Shown here piece by piece: positions 34,586-42,514 of a DNA stretch of 64,000 nt. Each line of letters starts with the position of its first letter. The stretch's first letter is position 1. The notes below the pieces were generated by a model. The model was not told the DNA's origin, did not search any database, and was given only the letters and a program-made list of their open reading frames with translations. The translations under genes and the position numbers were made by a program. The stretch is from Streptomyces sp. CB02056 (GTDB lineage Bacteria; Actinomycetota; Actinomycetes; Streptomycetales; Streptomycetaceae), in contig NZ_LIPD01000010.1 in NCBI RefSeq assembly GCF_001905545.1, positions 62,001 through 126,000 on the forward strand, written 5' to 3'.

Positions 34586-34747
34586 ATCAGCACGGTAGCG
34601 GGCGCAACGGACAGCCGGGTCGGCGGGTCCGGTCGCCCTCGGGCGGTGGGCTCGCACTGAATCTTCTTGCCGTACAGGCAAGTTGACGGGACGGCAGCGG
34701 CCTCGCCGGCTCCCCGGGTGAGGGGCGGGAGCGTCGGCGGCCCGGGC

Positions 34748-35533
34748 TCAGGCCGCGGCCGCGGAGTCGCGGGCGGGGACGGCGACCAGCACGAACTCCG
34801 CGCCGGCGTCGTCCCGGACCAGCGCGGTGCGGCCGAACGGCCCCGGCGCCGGACCGGTGACGACGGTGCCGCCGAGGGCGCGCAGCCGGTCGGCCGCGCG
34901 GTCGGTGTCCTCGGTCGCGAAGTGGACCAGCCAGCGTGCGCCTCCCTCCGAACCGGCGCCCGGGCCGGAGGGGCTGGAGGGGTTGGAGGGGCCGATGCTG
35001 CACGCGGGCCGACCGGCCACCCGGGCGAGGGTGTGGCCCGCCCGCGGCCGGTCGTAGCTGTAGCCGACGACCCGGCGGTAGAAGGCCCGCGCGGCGTCGG
35101 GGTCGGGGGAGAGGTGCGCGTTCCAGGCGAACGCGCCCGGTTCGTCGACCAGTCCGGCGCCGTCGATGGTGCCGGCCCGCCAGAGCCCGAAGCGGGCACC
35201 GAGCGGGTCGACGGCGAGCGCGGCGCGGCCCTGCTCGGGCACCTCGTACGGTTCGCGGGCGAGGCGGCCGCCGGCGGCCCGGACGGCGGCGGCGGTGCGC
35301 GGCGGGTCGGGGCAGGCGAGGAAGGTGGTCCAGGCGGGCGGGTCGCTCGGCCGGGCCCGTTCGACGGCCGCGACCTGGGCGCCGTACCGGGTGGCCACCG
35401 CCTCGGCGGGGCCGGTCGGGACGAACTCCCAGTCGAACAGCGCGCCGTAGAAGGCCTGCGCCCGTGCGGTGTCCGGCGTGGTGAGCACGACCCAGCACGG
35501 GACCCCGGCGCGGTAGTTGCCCGGCTTCGGCAT
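34748..35533 (-). CDS. VOC-family (glyoxalase-like) protein, two domains
   Basis: 261 residues with two vicinal-oxygen-chelate modules (residues 10-120: GVPCWVVLTTPDTARAQAFY; residues 140-260: FAWNAHLSPDPDAARAFYRR). Such tandem proteins act as antibiotic-binding or small-molecule-modifying enzymes; the metal ligands are not clearly conserved. It is monocistronic on the minus strand. Confidence 0.9.
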   Translation of the reverse strand: MPKPGNYRAGVPCWVVLTTPDTARAQAFYGALFDWEFVPTGPAEAVATRYGAQVAAVERARPSDPPAWTTFLACPDPPRTAAAVRAAGGRLAREPYEVPEQGRAALAVDPLGARFGLWRAGTIDGAGLVDEPGAFAWNAHLSPDPDAARAFYRRVVGYSYDRPRAGHTLARVAGRPACSIGPSNPSSPSGPGAGSEGGARWLVHFATEDTDRAADRLRALGGTVVTGPAPGPFGRTALVRDDAGAEFVLVAVPARDSAAAA

Positions 35534-35654
35534 GCGGTCCTCCTGGCGGGCCCGGTGTCCGGCGCCCGGCGTCCGGTGCCCGGAGCAACGGCCCCACCCG
35601 CCAGCCTCCGCGCCCGGCGGGTGCGCGGCAAGCGGGCGTCCCCGACGACGATGC

Positions 35655-36296
35655 CTAGGACACCCCGTGCGGCCGGAACTGGACGCTGATCCGTGGGCCC
35701 ACCGGGCGGGCCGTCTTGGGGACCGCGTGTTCCCAGGTGCGCTGGCAGGAGCCGCCCATCACCACCAGGTCCCCGTGGCCGAGCGGGTGGCGGACGACGG
35801 TCGTGCCGCCGGACCGGGGCCGCAGCGCCAGGGTGCGCGGCTCGCCGACGGAGAGGATCGCCACCATGGTGTCCTCGCGGGCGCCGCGCCCGATCCGGTC
35901 GCCGTGCCAGGCCACGCTGTCCCGGCCGTCCCGGTAGTAACAGAGTCCGAGGGTGCGGAACGGCTCGCCCAGCTCCCGGGCGTAGTGGTCGCTCAGGGCG
36001 GCCCGGGCCAGGCCGAGCACCGGGTGCGGCGGTTCGGCGTGCGCCGGGTAGGAGGCCAGCAGGCGCGGGACGTCGACCGTCCGCTCGTACATCTCGCGGC
36101 GTTCGGCGCGCCAGGGCACGGTGGCGGCCAGCTGTTCGAACAGCTCGTCGGCCCCGTGCAGCCAGCCCGGGAGCAGGTCGAGCCAGGCGCCGTCGCCGAG
36201 CGGCTGCCGTCGCAGGCCGTCGAGCGGGCCGAGGCGGACGCCGCCGCGGTCGGTGTCGTCGAACAGCGAGGGCTGGAGGTGGACGGTGCCGTGCAT
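35655..36296 (-). CDS. alkB: AlkB-type 2-oxoglutarate/Fe(II)-dependent DNA repair dioxygenase
   Basis: 213 residues from ATG 36296. The iron site is visible as WHGDRI (His and Asp) and the distal His in WEHAVPKT. The 2-oxoglutarate-binding Arg is in PRISVQFR at the C-terminus, and the substrate lid region has LGLCYYRDGRDSVAWHG. The enzyme demethylates 1-methyladenine and 3-methylcytosine. A LexA-box-like site lies 22 bp upstream of the start, suggesting SOS control. The frame is open further upstream, but the family starts here. Confidence 0.93.
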   Translation of the reverse strand: MHGTVHLQPSLFDDTDRGGVRLGPLDGLRRQPLGDGAWLDLLPGWLHGADELFEQLAATVPWRAERREMYERTVDVPRLLASYPAHAEPPHPVLGLARAALSDHYARELGEPFRTLGLCYYRDGRDSVAWHGDRIGRGAREDTMVAILSVGEPRTLALRPRSGGTTVVRHPLGHGDLVVMGGSCQRTWEHAVPKTARPVGPRISVQFRPHGVS

Positions 36297-36317
36297 GGGG
36301 TCAGCGTACGCCTTTGT

Positions 36318-36333
36318 TCGAACAGGTGCTCGA
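36318..36333. promoter_or_regulatory. LexA (SOS) box candidate
   Basis: TCGAAC-AGGT-GCTCGA matches the actinobacterial SOS box TCGAAC-N4-GTTCGA at 11 of 12 defined positions. It lies in an AT-richer promoter region just upstream of alkB. Confidence 0.7.
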
Positions 36334-36471
36334 ATATTGCGCCCAGGGCATGGGTATACCGAGCGATGCACGGTGATATTCAGTTAATGCCTTCGATTTG
36401 CAGGCCAAATTGGGAGTGTGGCAACCTAATCGCAGACATTGAAGAGTTTTGACATCGGAAAGCGAAGGATC

Positions 36472-36990
36472 ATGTCGGACGGCGCCCGCGTCATCGTCGG
36501 AGTCAGCGGCTCCCTGCACAGCCTGACCGCCCTGCACCGGGCGGCCGAGGAGGCCCGGGTCCGGCAGGCGGTGCTGGTGCCGGTGCTCGCCTGGACGCCG
36601 GTCGGCGGCGAGCGCAACTACCGGGCCCGGCCGTGCCCGCCGCTGCTGCGCGCCTGGCAGGAACTCGCCGAGGCGCGGATGGCGAGCGCGCTGGAGCAGG
36701 CCTTCGGCGGTCTGCCGATCGGCGTGCCGGTGCGGCCGCTGGTCGTGCGCGGCGATGCCGCCACGGTGCTGACCGGGCTCGCCGACCGTCCGGGCGACCT
36801 GCTCGTGGTCAGCACCGGCGAGCAGGGCGGCCTGCGGGTCAGGCTGCGCGGGCTGACGCGCCGCTCGGTCACCCGGCAGTGCCTGGCCCGGGCCCGGTGC
36901 GGGGTGCTCGCCGTTCCGCCGTCCACGCTGCACGAGGACCTGCGCGCGCTGCACCGCGGCATCGACCTGCGGGAGCTCGCGGCGGCCTGA
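36472..36990 (+). CDS. UspA-like universal stress protein (paralog 2)
   Basis: 172 residues from ATG 36472 with GAAGGA upstream. It is a close paralog of the protein at 27743-28267: VIVGVSGSLHSLTALHRAAE, RPCPPLLRAWQELAEAR, DRPGDLLVVSTGEQGGL, and the same LRALHRG-type C-terminus. As in that copy, the ATP-binding glycine motif is altered. It ends 7 bp before the stop of the convergent amidohydrolase gene. Its promoter is in the AT-rich gap shared with alkB. Confidence 0.88.
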   Translation: MSDGARVIVGVSGSLHSLTALHRAAEEARVRQAVLVPVLAWTPVGGERNYRARPCPPLLRAWQELAEARMASALEQAFGGLPIGVPVRPLVVRGDAATVLTGLADRPGDLLVVSTGEQGGLRVRLRGLTRRSVTRQCLARARCGVLAVPPSTLHEDLRALHRGIDLRELAAA

Positions 36991-36997
36991 CGATCCA

Positions 36998-38623
36998 TCA
37001 ACTCCGGTGCGTGGTGCGGCCGTCGACCACCGTGCGGGTGGGGCGAAGGTCGCGCAGCGCGTCCACCGGGCAGTCCAGCGGATCGACCGGCCACACCGTG
37101 AGGTCGGCGAACGCCCCCGGCCGCAGGCTGCCGCGCACCGCGCTCTCGCCGGTCAGCCGGGCCGCGTTCACGGTGTGCAGGGCGACCGCCTCGGCCCGGC
37201 CGATCGCGTGCTCCGGGCCGACCACCCCGGCCGTGGTGCCCCGGGTGGTCATGCCCCAGACCGACACCATCGCGCCGTACGGGCCGACCGGGAAGTCCGA
37301 GCCCCCGGTGATCAGCGCGCCCTCGTCCAGCCACTCGCGCAGCGGGAAGAGCGCGGCGGTGCGCTCCTCGCCCCAGGCCCGCTGCTGGGTGAGCGCGCCG
37401 TCGTGCAGCAGCGGGTGCTGGACCGTCACCGGGATGCCGAGGGCGATCGCCCGGGCCCGCTGTCCGGGGCGGGCCAGGCCGCCGTGCTCGACCACCAGCG
37501 TGCCGGGCGGCAGGCCGGGGCGGCGCGCGGCCACCTGCTCGAAGACGTCCAGCAGCACCCGCAGCCCGCGGTCGCCCCAGGCGTGCACGCCGACCCGCCA
37601 GCCCCGCCCGACCACCCGGTCCACCGCCGCGAGCAGCTCGGCCGGCTCCCAGAGCAGCCGGCCGTGGTAGCACGGCTGCCCCTGGTAGGGCTCCTCCACG
37701 GCGCCCGCCTCGAAACCGCCGTCGATGCCGAACTTGACGCCCCACAGGCTCAGTCGGCCGTCGTCCCGGCCGGCGGAGCGCCAGGCGTCCATCCGCTCCA
37801 GCAGTGCGTCCACCTGCTCCGGCGTGCGGGCGGCGAAGCCGGAGACCAGCGCCCGGACCCGGACGGCCAGGGCGCCCCCGGCCCGCGCGGCGTCCAGCAC
37901 CTCCAGGTCCTCGACCGGGACCAGGCAGTCGCGGACGGTGCCGATGCCGGTGGCGGCGAAGTCGGCGGAGGCGGCGCGCAGGCCCTCGATCCGCTCCGCG
38001 AGGGTGGGGCGCGGCAGCACTTGCTCGACCGGCTCGACCGCCCGGTCGACCAGCCGGCCGGTGAGCCGCCCGTGCCGGTCGCGCTCGATCACACCGCCGG
38101 GCGGTGCCTCGGTGGCCTCGGTGATCCCGGCCAGCCGCAGCGCGGCCGAGTTGAGCACCATGTTGTACGCGCCGCGGCGCACCAGCACCGGGTGGTCCGC
38201 GGTGACCGTGTCCAACTCCCCGGTGGTGGGCATCCGTTGCTCGGCCAGCAGCACCTCCTGCCAGTTGACCGTGGTCTGGATCCACTCCCCGGCGGGGGTG
38301 CGGGCGGCGCGCTCGCGGATCAGGGCGAGGAACCCGGCGAGGTCGTGGGCCCGGTGGACGGGCACGCCGTGGACGCTGTGCCCGGCCATGACCAGATGGG
38401 TGTGGGTGTCGTCGAAGGCGGGCAGCACCGTCGAGCCCGGGGCGTCCACCACCTCGGTGGCCGGGCCGACCAGGGCGTCCAGGCCGTCGGGCGCGGGGGA
38501 CAGGGCGGTGATCCGGCCGCCGGTGACGGCGACCGCCCGGCGGGGCGGCTCGCCGGGCACCAGGGTGTGCACGGCGGCGGCCCGGATCAGCAGGTCGGCG
38601 GGGGCGGGGGCGGGGTCGGTCAT
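36998..38623 (-). CDS. YtcJ-type metal-dependent amidohydrolase
   Basis: 541 residues from ATG 38623. Metal ligands of the amidohydrolase superfamily are present: DDTHTHLVMAGHS near residue 70, HAWGDRG near 325 and the Asp of GGSDFPVGP near 435. The C-terminal beta-sandwich ends with LTVWPVDPLDCPVD. The family hydrolyses amide or related C-N bonds of small molecules; the substrate is unknown. The start codon overlaps the stop of the PaaX-type gene (ATGA), so both are co-translated, downstream of the aromatic cluster. Confidence 0.9.
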   Translation of the reverse strand: MTDPAPAPADLLIRAAAVHTLVPGEPPRRAVAVTGGRITALSPAPDGLDALVGPATEVVDAPGSTVLPAFDDTHTHLVMAGHSVHGVPVHRAHDLAGFLALIRERAARTPAGEWIQTTVNWQEVLLAEQRMPTTGELDTVTADHPVLVRRGAYNMVLNSAALRLAGITEATEAPPGGVIERDRHGRLTGRLVDRAVEPVEQVLPRPTLAERIEGLRAASADFAATGIGTVRDCLVPVEDLEVLDAARAGGALAVRVRALVSGFAARTPEQVDALLERMDAWRSAGRDDGRLSLWGVKFGIDGGFEAGAVEEPYQGQPCYHGRLLWEPAELLAAVDRVVGRGWRVGVHAWGDRGLRVLLDVFEQVAARRPGLPPGTLVVEHGGLARPGQRARAIALGIPVTVQHPLLHDGALTQQRAWGEERTAALFPLREWLDEGALITGGSDFPVGPYGAMVSVWGMTTRGTTAGVVGPEHAIGRAEAVALHTVNAARLTGESAVRGSLRPGAFADLTVWPVDPLDCPVDALRDLRPTRTVVDGRTTHRS

Positions 38624-39480
38624 TGCGGCTCCTGGATCGCCGGACGCACCGGGGGGCGGGACAGCCCGGTGACCTTCTCGACGTACCGAAGACTGGGCTC
38701 GGCGAGCAGTCCGTGCAACTCGGTGAACACCGCGCGGGCCGGCACCGCGTTCCAGTCGGCGGGCAGCAGCTGCGCGGGCAGCCCCGGGTCCAGGTACGGC
38801 AGGCGGCGCCACTGGGTGAGCATCGGCACGTAGGCGCGGAACGCCTCGGCCGGGTCGACCGGCGACCGGTCGCGCCGCTCCTCGGCGGCCGGGTGCCAGG
38901 CGTCGGCGAAGGCCGCGTACTGCGCCTCGATCGCCGGGAGGTCCCACCAACTCGCCACCGCCGTCCGGAGATCGGCGAAGCCGGCGTACTCGGCGGAGAG
39001 GAACAGGTGGACGTAGGCGCTCAGCCCGAGCCGGTCCAGCAGCCGGCGGGCGTCCGGCAGCAGCCGGGCGGGCGCCAGCCAGACCCCGGGGGCGGCGTTG
39101 CCGAAGCCGAGCCAGCTCAGCCGGGAGCGCAGCTGGTGGCGGTGGGCGCGGGCGGACTCAGGCACCGAGAAGACCGCCACCACCCAGCCGTCGGCGAGTG
39201 CGGCGGGCTCCAGGCTGTGGAAGATCCGCCGGTCGCCCTCCTCGAAGACCGGTTCCACCGCCGGGGCGAGCCGGTAGCCGGTTCCGCCGCGGCGCTCCTG
39301 GAGCAGGGTGCCGGCCTTCTTCAGCCGGGACGTCGCCGAGCGGACGGCCGGGCCGTCGACGTCCAGCTCGGCCAGCAGGGCGATCAGGTCGGCGATGGAT
39401 ATCCAGCCGCCGAGGCGGCGGACGAACTCGCCGTAGACGGTGTTGATCAGGGAGCTCGGCCGGGGTGCGTTCTCGGACAT
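38620..39480 (-). CDS. PaaX-family transcriptional regulator
   Basis: 286 residues. PaaX signature: N-terminal winged helix LINTVYGEFVRRLGGWISIA, VRSATSRLKKAGTLL, central domain with AHRHQLRSRLSWLGFG and APGVWLAP, and C-terminal TQWRRLPYLDPGLPAQLLP. PaaX proteins repress aromatic catabolism and respond to an aryl-CoA. This one lies next to the salicylate/gentisate genes, so salicylyl-CoA or a related thioester is the inferred ligand. It has its own promoter (39513-39540). Confidence 0.92.
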   Translation of the reverse strand: MSENAPRPSSLINTVYGEFVRRLGGWISIADLIALLAELDVDGPAVRSATSRLKKAGTLLQERRGGTGYRLAPAVEPVFEEGDRRIFHSLEPAALADGWVVAVFSVPESARAHRHQLRSRLSWLGFGNAAPGVWLAPARLLPDARRLLDRLGLSAYVHLFLSAEYAGFADLRTAVASWWDLPAIEAQYAAFADAWHPAAEERRDRSPVDPAEAFRAYVPMLTQWRRLPYLDPGLPAQLLPADWNAVPARAVFTELHGLLAEPSLRYVEKVTGLSRPPVRPAIQEPQ

Positions 39481-39512
39481 GCGCGGGCCCTCCTCCCCGG
39501 CGACTGGTGGCG

Positions 39513-39540
39513 ATCATAACGAGGGTGCGGGACATCGGAA
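39513..39540 (-). promoter_or_regulatory. Promoter candidate for paaX-amidohydrolase operon
   Basis: On the minus strand TTCCGA (39540-39535), a 16-bp spacer and TATGAT (39518-39513) lie 33 bp upstream of the regulator start. TATGAT is close to the housekeeping -10 consensus; the -35 is weak. Confidence 0.5.
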
Positions 39541-39636
39541 GGGTCTTGCCGATCTTTGCCGGATGCGCCGATCCGGCGGGAAGCGCACGGAACACCTGCT
39601 ACGGGTGACGCCTCCTGCGCGTACCGCTACCGCCCG

Positions 39637-40389
39637 CTACGCGTAGGCGCCGGAGAGCAGGGTCCCGGCCCCGGGGGCGAAGGCGGGCAGGCCGAGGGCC
39701 CGCAGCAGCTGGTGGGTGGTGCAGACGGCGGCCGAGACCACGGGCTTGCCGAGCTGCTGCTCGGCCTCCTCGACGGCGGACAGCGAGGGCAGCTGCACGC
39801 AGGCCGAGAGCACCACGGCGTCCGCCCCGGCGTGGGCGAGCCCGCGGGCGATCGCGGGCAGTCGGGCCGGGTCGTGGGCGGCCACGTCGAGGTTGTCGGC
39901 GATCTCCAGGGCGGCGTGGTCGAGCACCTCGATGCCCTCCGCGGCGAGGTACTCGACCACCGTCCGGGCCAGCGGCCGCAGGTACGGGGTGACCATCGCG
40001 ACCTTGGCGGCCCCGAGTTCGTGCAGCCCGGCGACCAGGGCGCCGGCGCTGGTGACCACGGGCGCGGGGGCGCCGTTCTGGATGGTGCGCAGGTGCAGCC
40101 GCCGCTCGGCCTCGCGGTGGTAGCCGTGGCCGGTGGCCATCACCGCGACCAGGCAGGCGTAGCCGAGCACGTCCACCCGGGCGTCCGAGAGCTCGGCGGC
40201 GCAGCGGTCGGACTCGGCGTCCATGGCGCGCAGTTGCTCGGGGGTGACCCTGGTCATCCGCATCCGGCTGGAGTGGAAGGTGAACCGCTCGGGGGCGACC
40301 GCCTCGCGGGCCCGCAGCAGGGCGGGGACCTCGGTCTCCATGGTGACGTTGGAACTCGGGACGATCTGGCCGATCCGGTAGGTGGTCAT
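39637..40389 (-). CDS. Maleate isomerase-like Asp/Glu racemase superfamily protein
   Basis: 250 residues. IGQIVPSSNVTMETEVPALL is the maleate isomerase N-terminal signature (SSN and TMETE). The two catalytic cysteines are Cys79 (LGYACLVAVMATG) and Cys197 (VLSACVQLPS). The enzyme converts maleate to fumarate without cofactor; arylmalonate decarboxylases are the nearest alternative. The position, 32 bp after the FAH-family gene, fits a role in disposing of maleate made from gentisate ring cleavage. Confidence 0.85.
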   Translation of the reverse strand: MTTYRIGQIVPSSNVTMETEVPALLRAREAVAPERFTFHSSRMRMTRVTPEQLRAMDAESDRCAAELSDARVDVLGYACLVAVMATGHGYHREAERRLHLRTIQNGAPAPVVTSAGALVAGLHELGAAKVAMVTPYLRPLARTVVEYLAAEGIEVLDHAALEIADNLDVAAHDPARLPAIARGLAHAGADAVVLSACVQLPSLSAVEEAEQQLGKPVVSAAVCTTHQLLRALGLPAFAPGAGTLLSGAYA

Positions 40390-40421
40390 CGGGCGGACGG
40401 TCCTTTCCGGTCGGGGGCTGG

Positions 40422-41336
40422 TCAGCGGGCGTCGACCACGGGGTTGGCGAGCGTGCCGATCCGCTCGATGGTGGCCTCGACGAGGTCGCCGGGCTGGAGG
40501 AACCGCGGGGGCACCATCCCGGCGCCGACGCCGGAGGGGGAGCCGGTGGCGATCACGTCGCCCGGTTCCAGGGTGACGCCGGAGGAGATGTCGGCGATCA
40601 GCCGGGCGACGCCGAACAGCATGTGGCGGGTGTTGGAGTCCTGCCGCGGCTCGCCGTTGACCTTCAGCGAGAGGTCGAGCCGCTGCGGGTCGGGGATCTC
40701 GTCGGCGGTCACCACGACCGGGCCGAAGGGGGCGTAGCCGTCCTGGCCCTTGGAGAAGAACCACTGGCCGGAGCGGCGCTGGTCGCGGGCGCTGATGTCG
40801 TTGACGATGCTGTAGCCGAACACGTGCCGCAGCGCGTCCGCCTCGGCCACCCGGAAGGCCGGCGCGCCGATCACCACGGCGAGTTCGCACTCCCAGTCGA
40901 GCTGCTTGGTGAGGTCGGCGTTGTGCGGGATGGGCCCGCCCGGGCCGGTGACGGCGGTCGAGGGCTTGCCGAACAGCACCGGGCGGTCGGGGAGTTCGCG
41001 GTCGGTGTCCAGGGTGCGGTGCGACTCGGCCACGTGCTCCACGTAGTTGAGGCCGACGCCGACGATCTTGCCGGGGCGCAGCGGCGCGCACAGCGAGACC
41101 TCGGCGAGCGGCCTGGTGGCCGGGGAGCCGGCGAGCAGCTCGCGGACGACGGCCAGGGCCGGTTCCCCGGCGCGGATCAACCCGAGGAGGTCGGGCGGGA
41201 GTCGAACACCGGCGGCGGAGGCCAGGGAGGTCAGGTCGGCGACCCGGTCGCCGTCGAGCCGGGCGCCGAGGCGCGGGGCGGCTGCGGCTTCGGCGGTGGC
41301 AGCGGGGTCGGCGATTCGGAAGGTCAACAGGTGCAT
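40422..41336 (-). CDS. FAH-family hydrolase (maleylpyruvate/fumarylpyruvate hydrolase)
   Basis: 304 residues from ATG 41336. The fumarylacetoacetase fold is shown by KIVGVGLNYVEHVAES, the metal ligands in DWECELAVVIG, FGYSIVNDISARD, and the C-terminal LEPGDVIATGSPSGVG. It is expected to cleave maleylpyruvate (to maleate) or fumarylpyruvate (to fumarate) plus pyruvate. The adjacent maleate isomerase gene favours the maleylpyruvate reaction, by inference. Confidence 0.9.
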   Translation of the reverse strand: MHLLTFRIADPAATAEAAAAPRLGARLDGDRVADLTSLASAAGVRLPPDLLGLIRAGEPALAVVRELLAGSPATRPLAEVSLCAPLRPGKIVGVGLNYVEHVAESHRTLDTDRELPDRPVLFGKPSTAVTGPGGPIPHNADLTKQLDWECELAVVIGAPAFRVAEADALRHVFGYSIVNDISARDQRRSGQWFFSKGQDGYAPFGPVVVTADEIPDPQRLDLSLKVNGEPRQDSNTRHMLFGVARLIADISSGVTLEPGDVIATGSPSGVGAGMVPPRFLQPGDLVEATIERIGTLANPVVDAR

Positions 41337-41353
41337 GGCGGTGGGGCTCCTGG

Positions 41354-42514
41354 TCAGGCGGTGGTGGGCTGCTGCCCGTCCGGGTGGGCCTCTTCGCGGT
41401 GGAGGCCGAGCGAGTGCATCACCGGGAAGTCGTTGAAGGAGAACAGGCAGGCGTCCTCGCCCTGGTCGAGGTTCGCGTGCTCGTGCCAGGCCCAGGACGG
41501 GACGACGAAGACGTCCCCCCGCTGCCACTCGAAGCGGTGGCCGGCGATCACCGAGACGCCCCGCCCCTTGGCCGCGGTGTACACCACCGAGCCGGTGTGC
41601 CGGTGGGCGCGGGTGGCCTGGCCCGGCCGCAGCAGTTGCAGGTGGGCGGACATGGTCGGCATCACCGGGCCGCCGGTGACGGGGTTGGTGTACTCCATGA
41701 CCACGCCGTCGAAGGGCGATCCCTCGGTGGCGCGGGCGAGTCGGCAGAGCGCGTGGTAGCTGGGCTCCCAGGGCCAGCCGAACAGCGGCGAGTAGGGGCG
41801 GGTCCACTTCTCGACGCCGTACGGCAGCAGGTTGCCGCCGTAGCTGAGCAGCGAGGAGTCGGTGACCGGCCCGGGCCGCTGGTACAGCTCCGGGTGGACC
41901 TCGTAGAAGTTGGCGTCGAGGGTGTTGACCAGAGGGATGTCCAGGCCGTCCTGCCAGATCACCGGGGCGTCGTCGGCCTCGTTGCCGTGCTCGTGCCAGG
42001 TGTTGTTCGGGGTGATCGCGAAGTCGCGCGGGCCGACCTTGAGCTTCTGCCCGTCCACGACGGTCCAGGCGCCGGTGCCCTCGTGGACGAAGCGCAGTGC
42101 GGAGGCCTGGTGGCGGTGCGCCGTCATCGCCTCGCCGGGGCCCATGATCTGCAGCCCGGTGTACAACAGGCCTACGGCGGCGCTCAGTTCGCGGCGGCCG
42201 GGGTTCACCAGCATCACCACCCGGCGCCCGGCGTCGTCGGCCTTCACCAGGGGCAGGGCCTTGTGCACCAGTGGGCGGAGGTCGGCGTAGCGCCAGAGCA
42301 CGGGGACGGACCTCGGCTGCGGGTACCAGGGTTCGATCTCGTTGGCGACCGTCCACAGGGCGCCGGCCTGGTACTTGGCCAACTCCTCGTAGTAGGCGAG
42401 CAGTTCCGGGCTGTCGGTGACCCTGGCCCGGCCGATCCGGTCGTCGTCGTGACTGTCGTAACGGTCCTGGTCGTCGTGACCGTCGTGGCCGGGGGTGCGT
42501 TCGGGACTGGTCAT
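41354..42514 (-). CDS. Gentisate 1,2-dioxygenase
   Basis: 386 residues with two cupin domains. The N-terminal one has the iron ligands in AHRHQASALRFVHEG and TWHEHGNE; the C-terminal one has RAHRHTGSVVYTAAKG and WHEHANL. Length and order match bacterial gentisate 1,2-dioxygenases such as SdgD of Streptomyces sp. WA46. It opens gentisate to maleylpyruvate with O2. The start overlaps the nitrilase stop by 4 bp. The first 30 residues are a His/Asp-rich repeat tail not found in typical members. Confidence 0.92.
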   Translation of the reverse strand: MTSPERTPGHDGHDDQDRYDSHDDDRIGRARVTDSPELLAYYEELAKYQAGALWTVANEIEPWYPQPRSVPVLWRYADLRPLVHKALPLVKADDAGRRVVMLVNPGRRELSAAVGLLYTGLQIMGPGEAMTAHRHQASALRFVHEGTGAWTVVDGQKLKVGPRDFAITPNNTWHEHGNEADDAPVIWQDGLDIPLVNTLDANFYEVHPELYQRPGPVTDSSLLSYGGNLLPYGVEKWTRPYSPLFGWPWEPSYHALCRLARATEGSPFDGVVMEYTNPVTGGPVMPTMSAHLQLLRPGQATRAHRHTGSVVYTAAKGRGVSVIAGHRFEWQRGDVFVVPSWAWHEHANLDQGEDACLFSFNDFPVMHSLGLHREEAHPDGQQPTTA

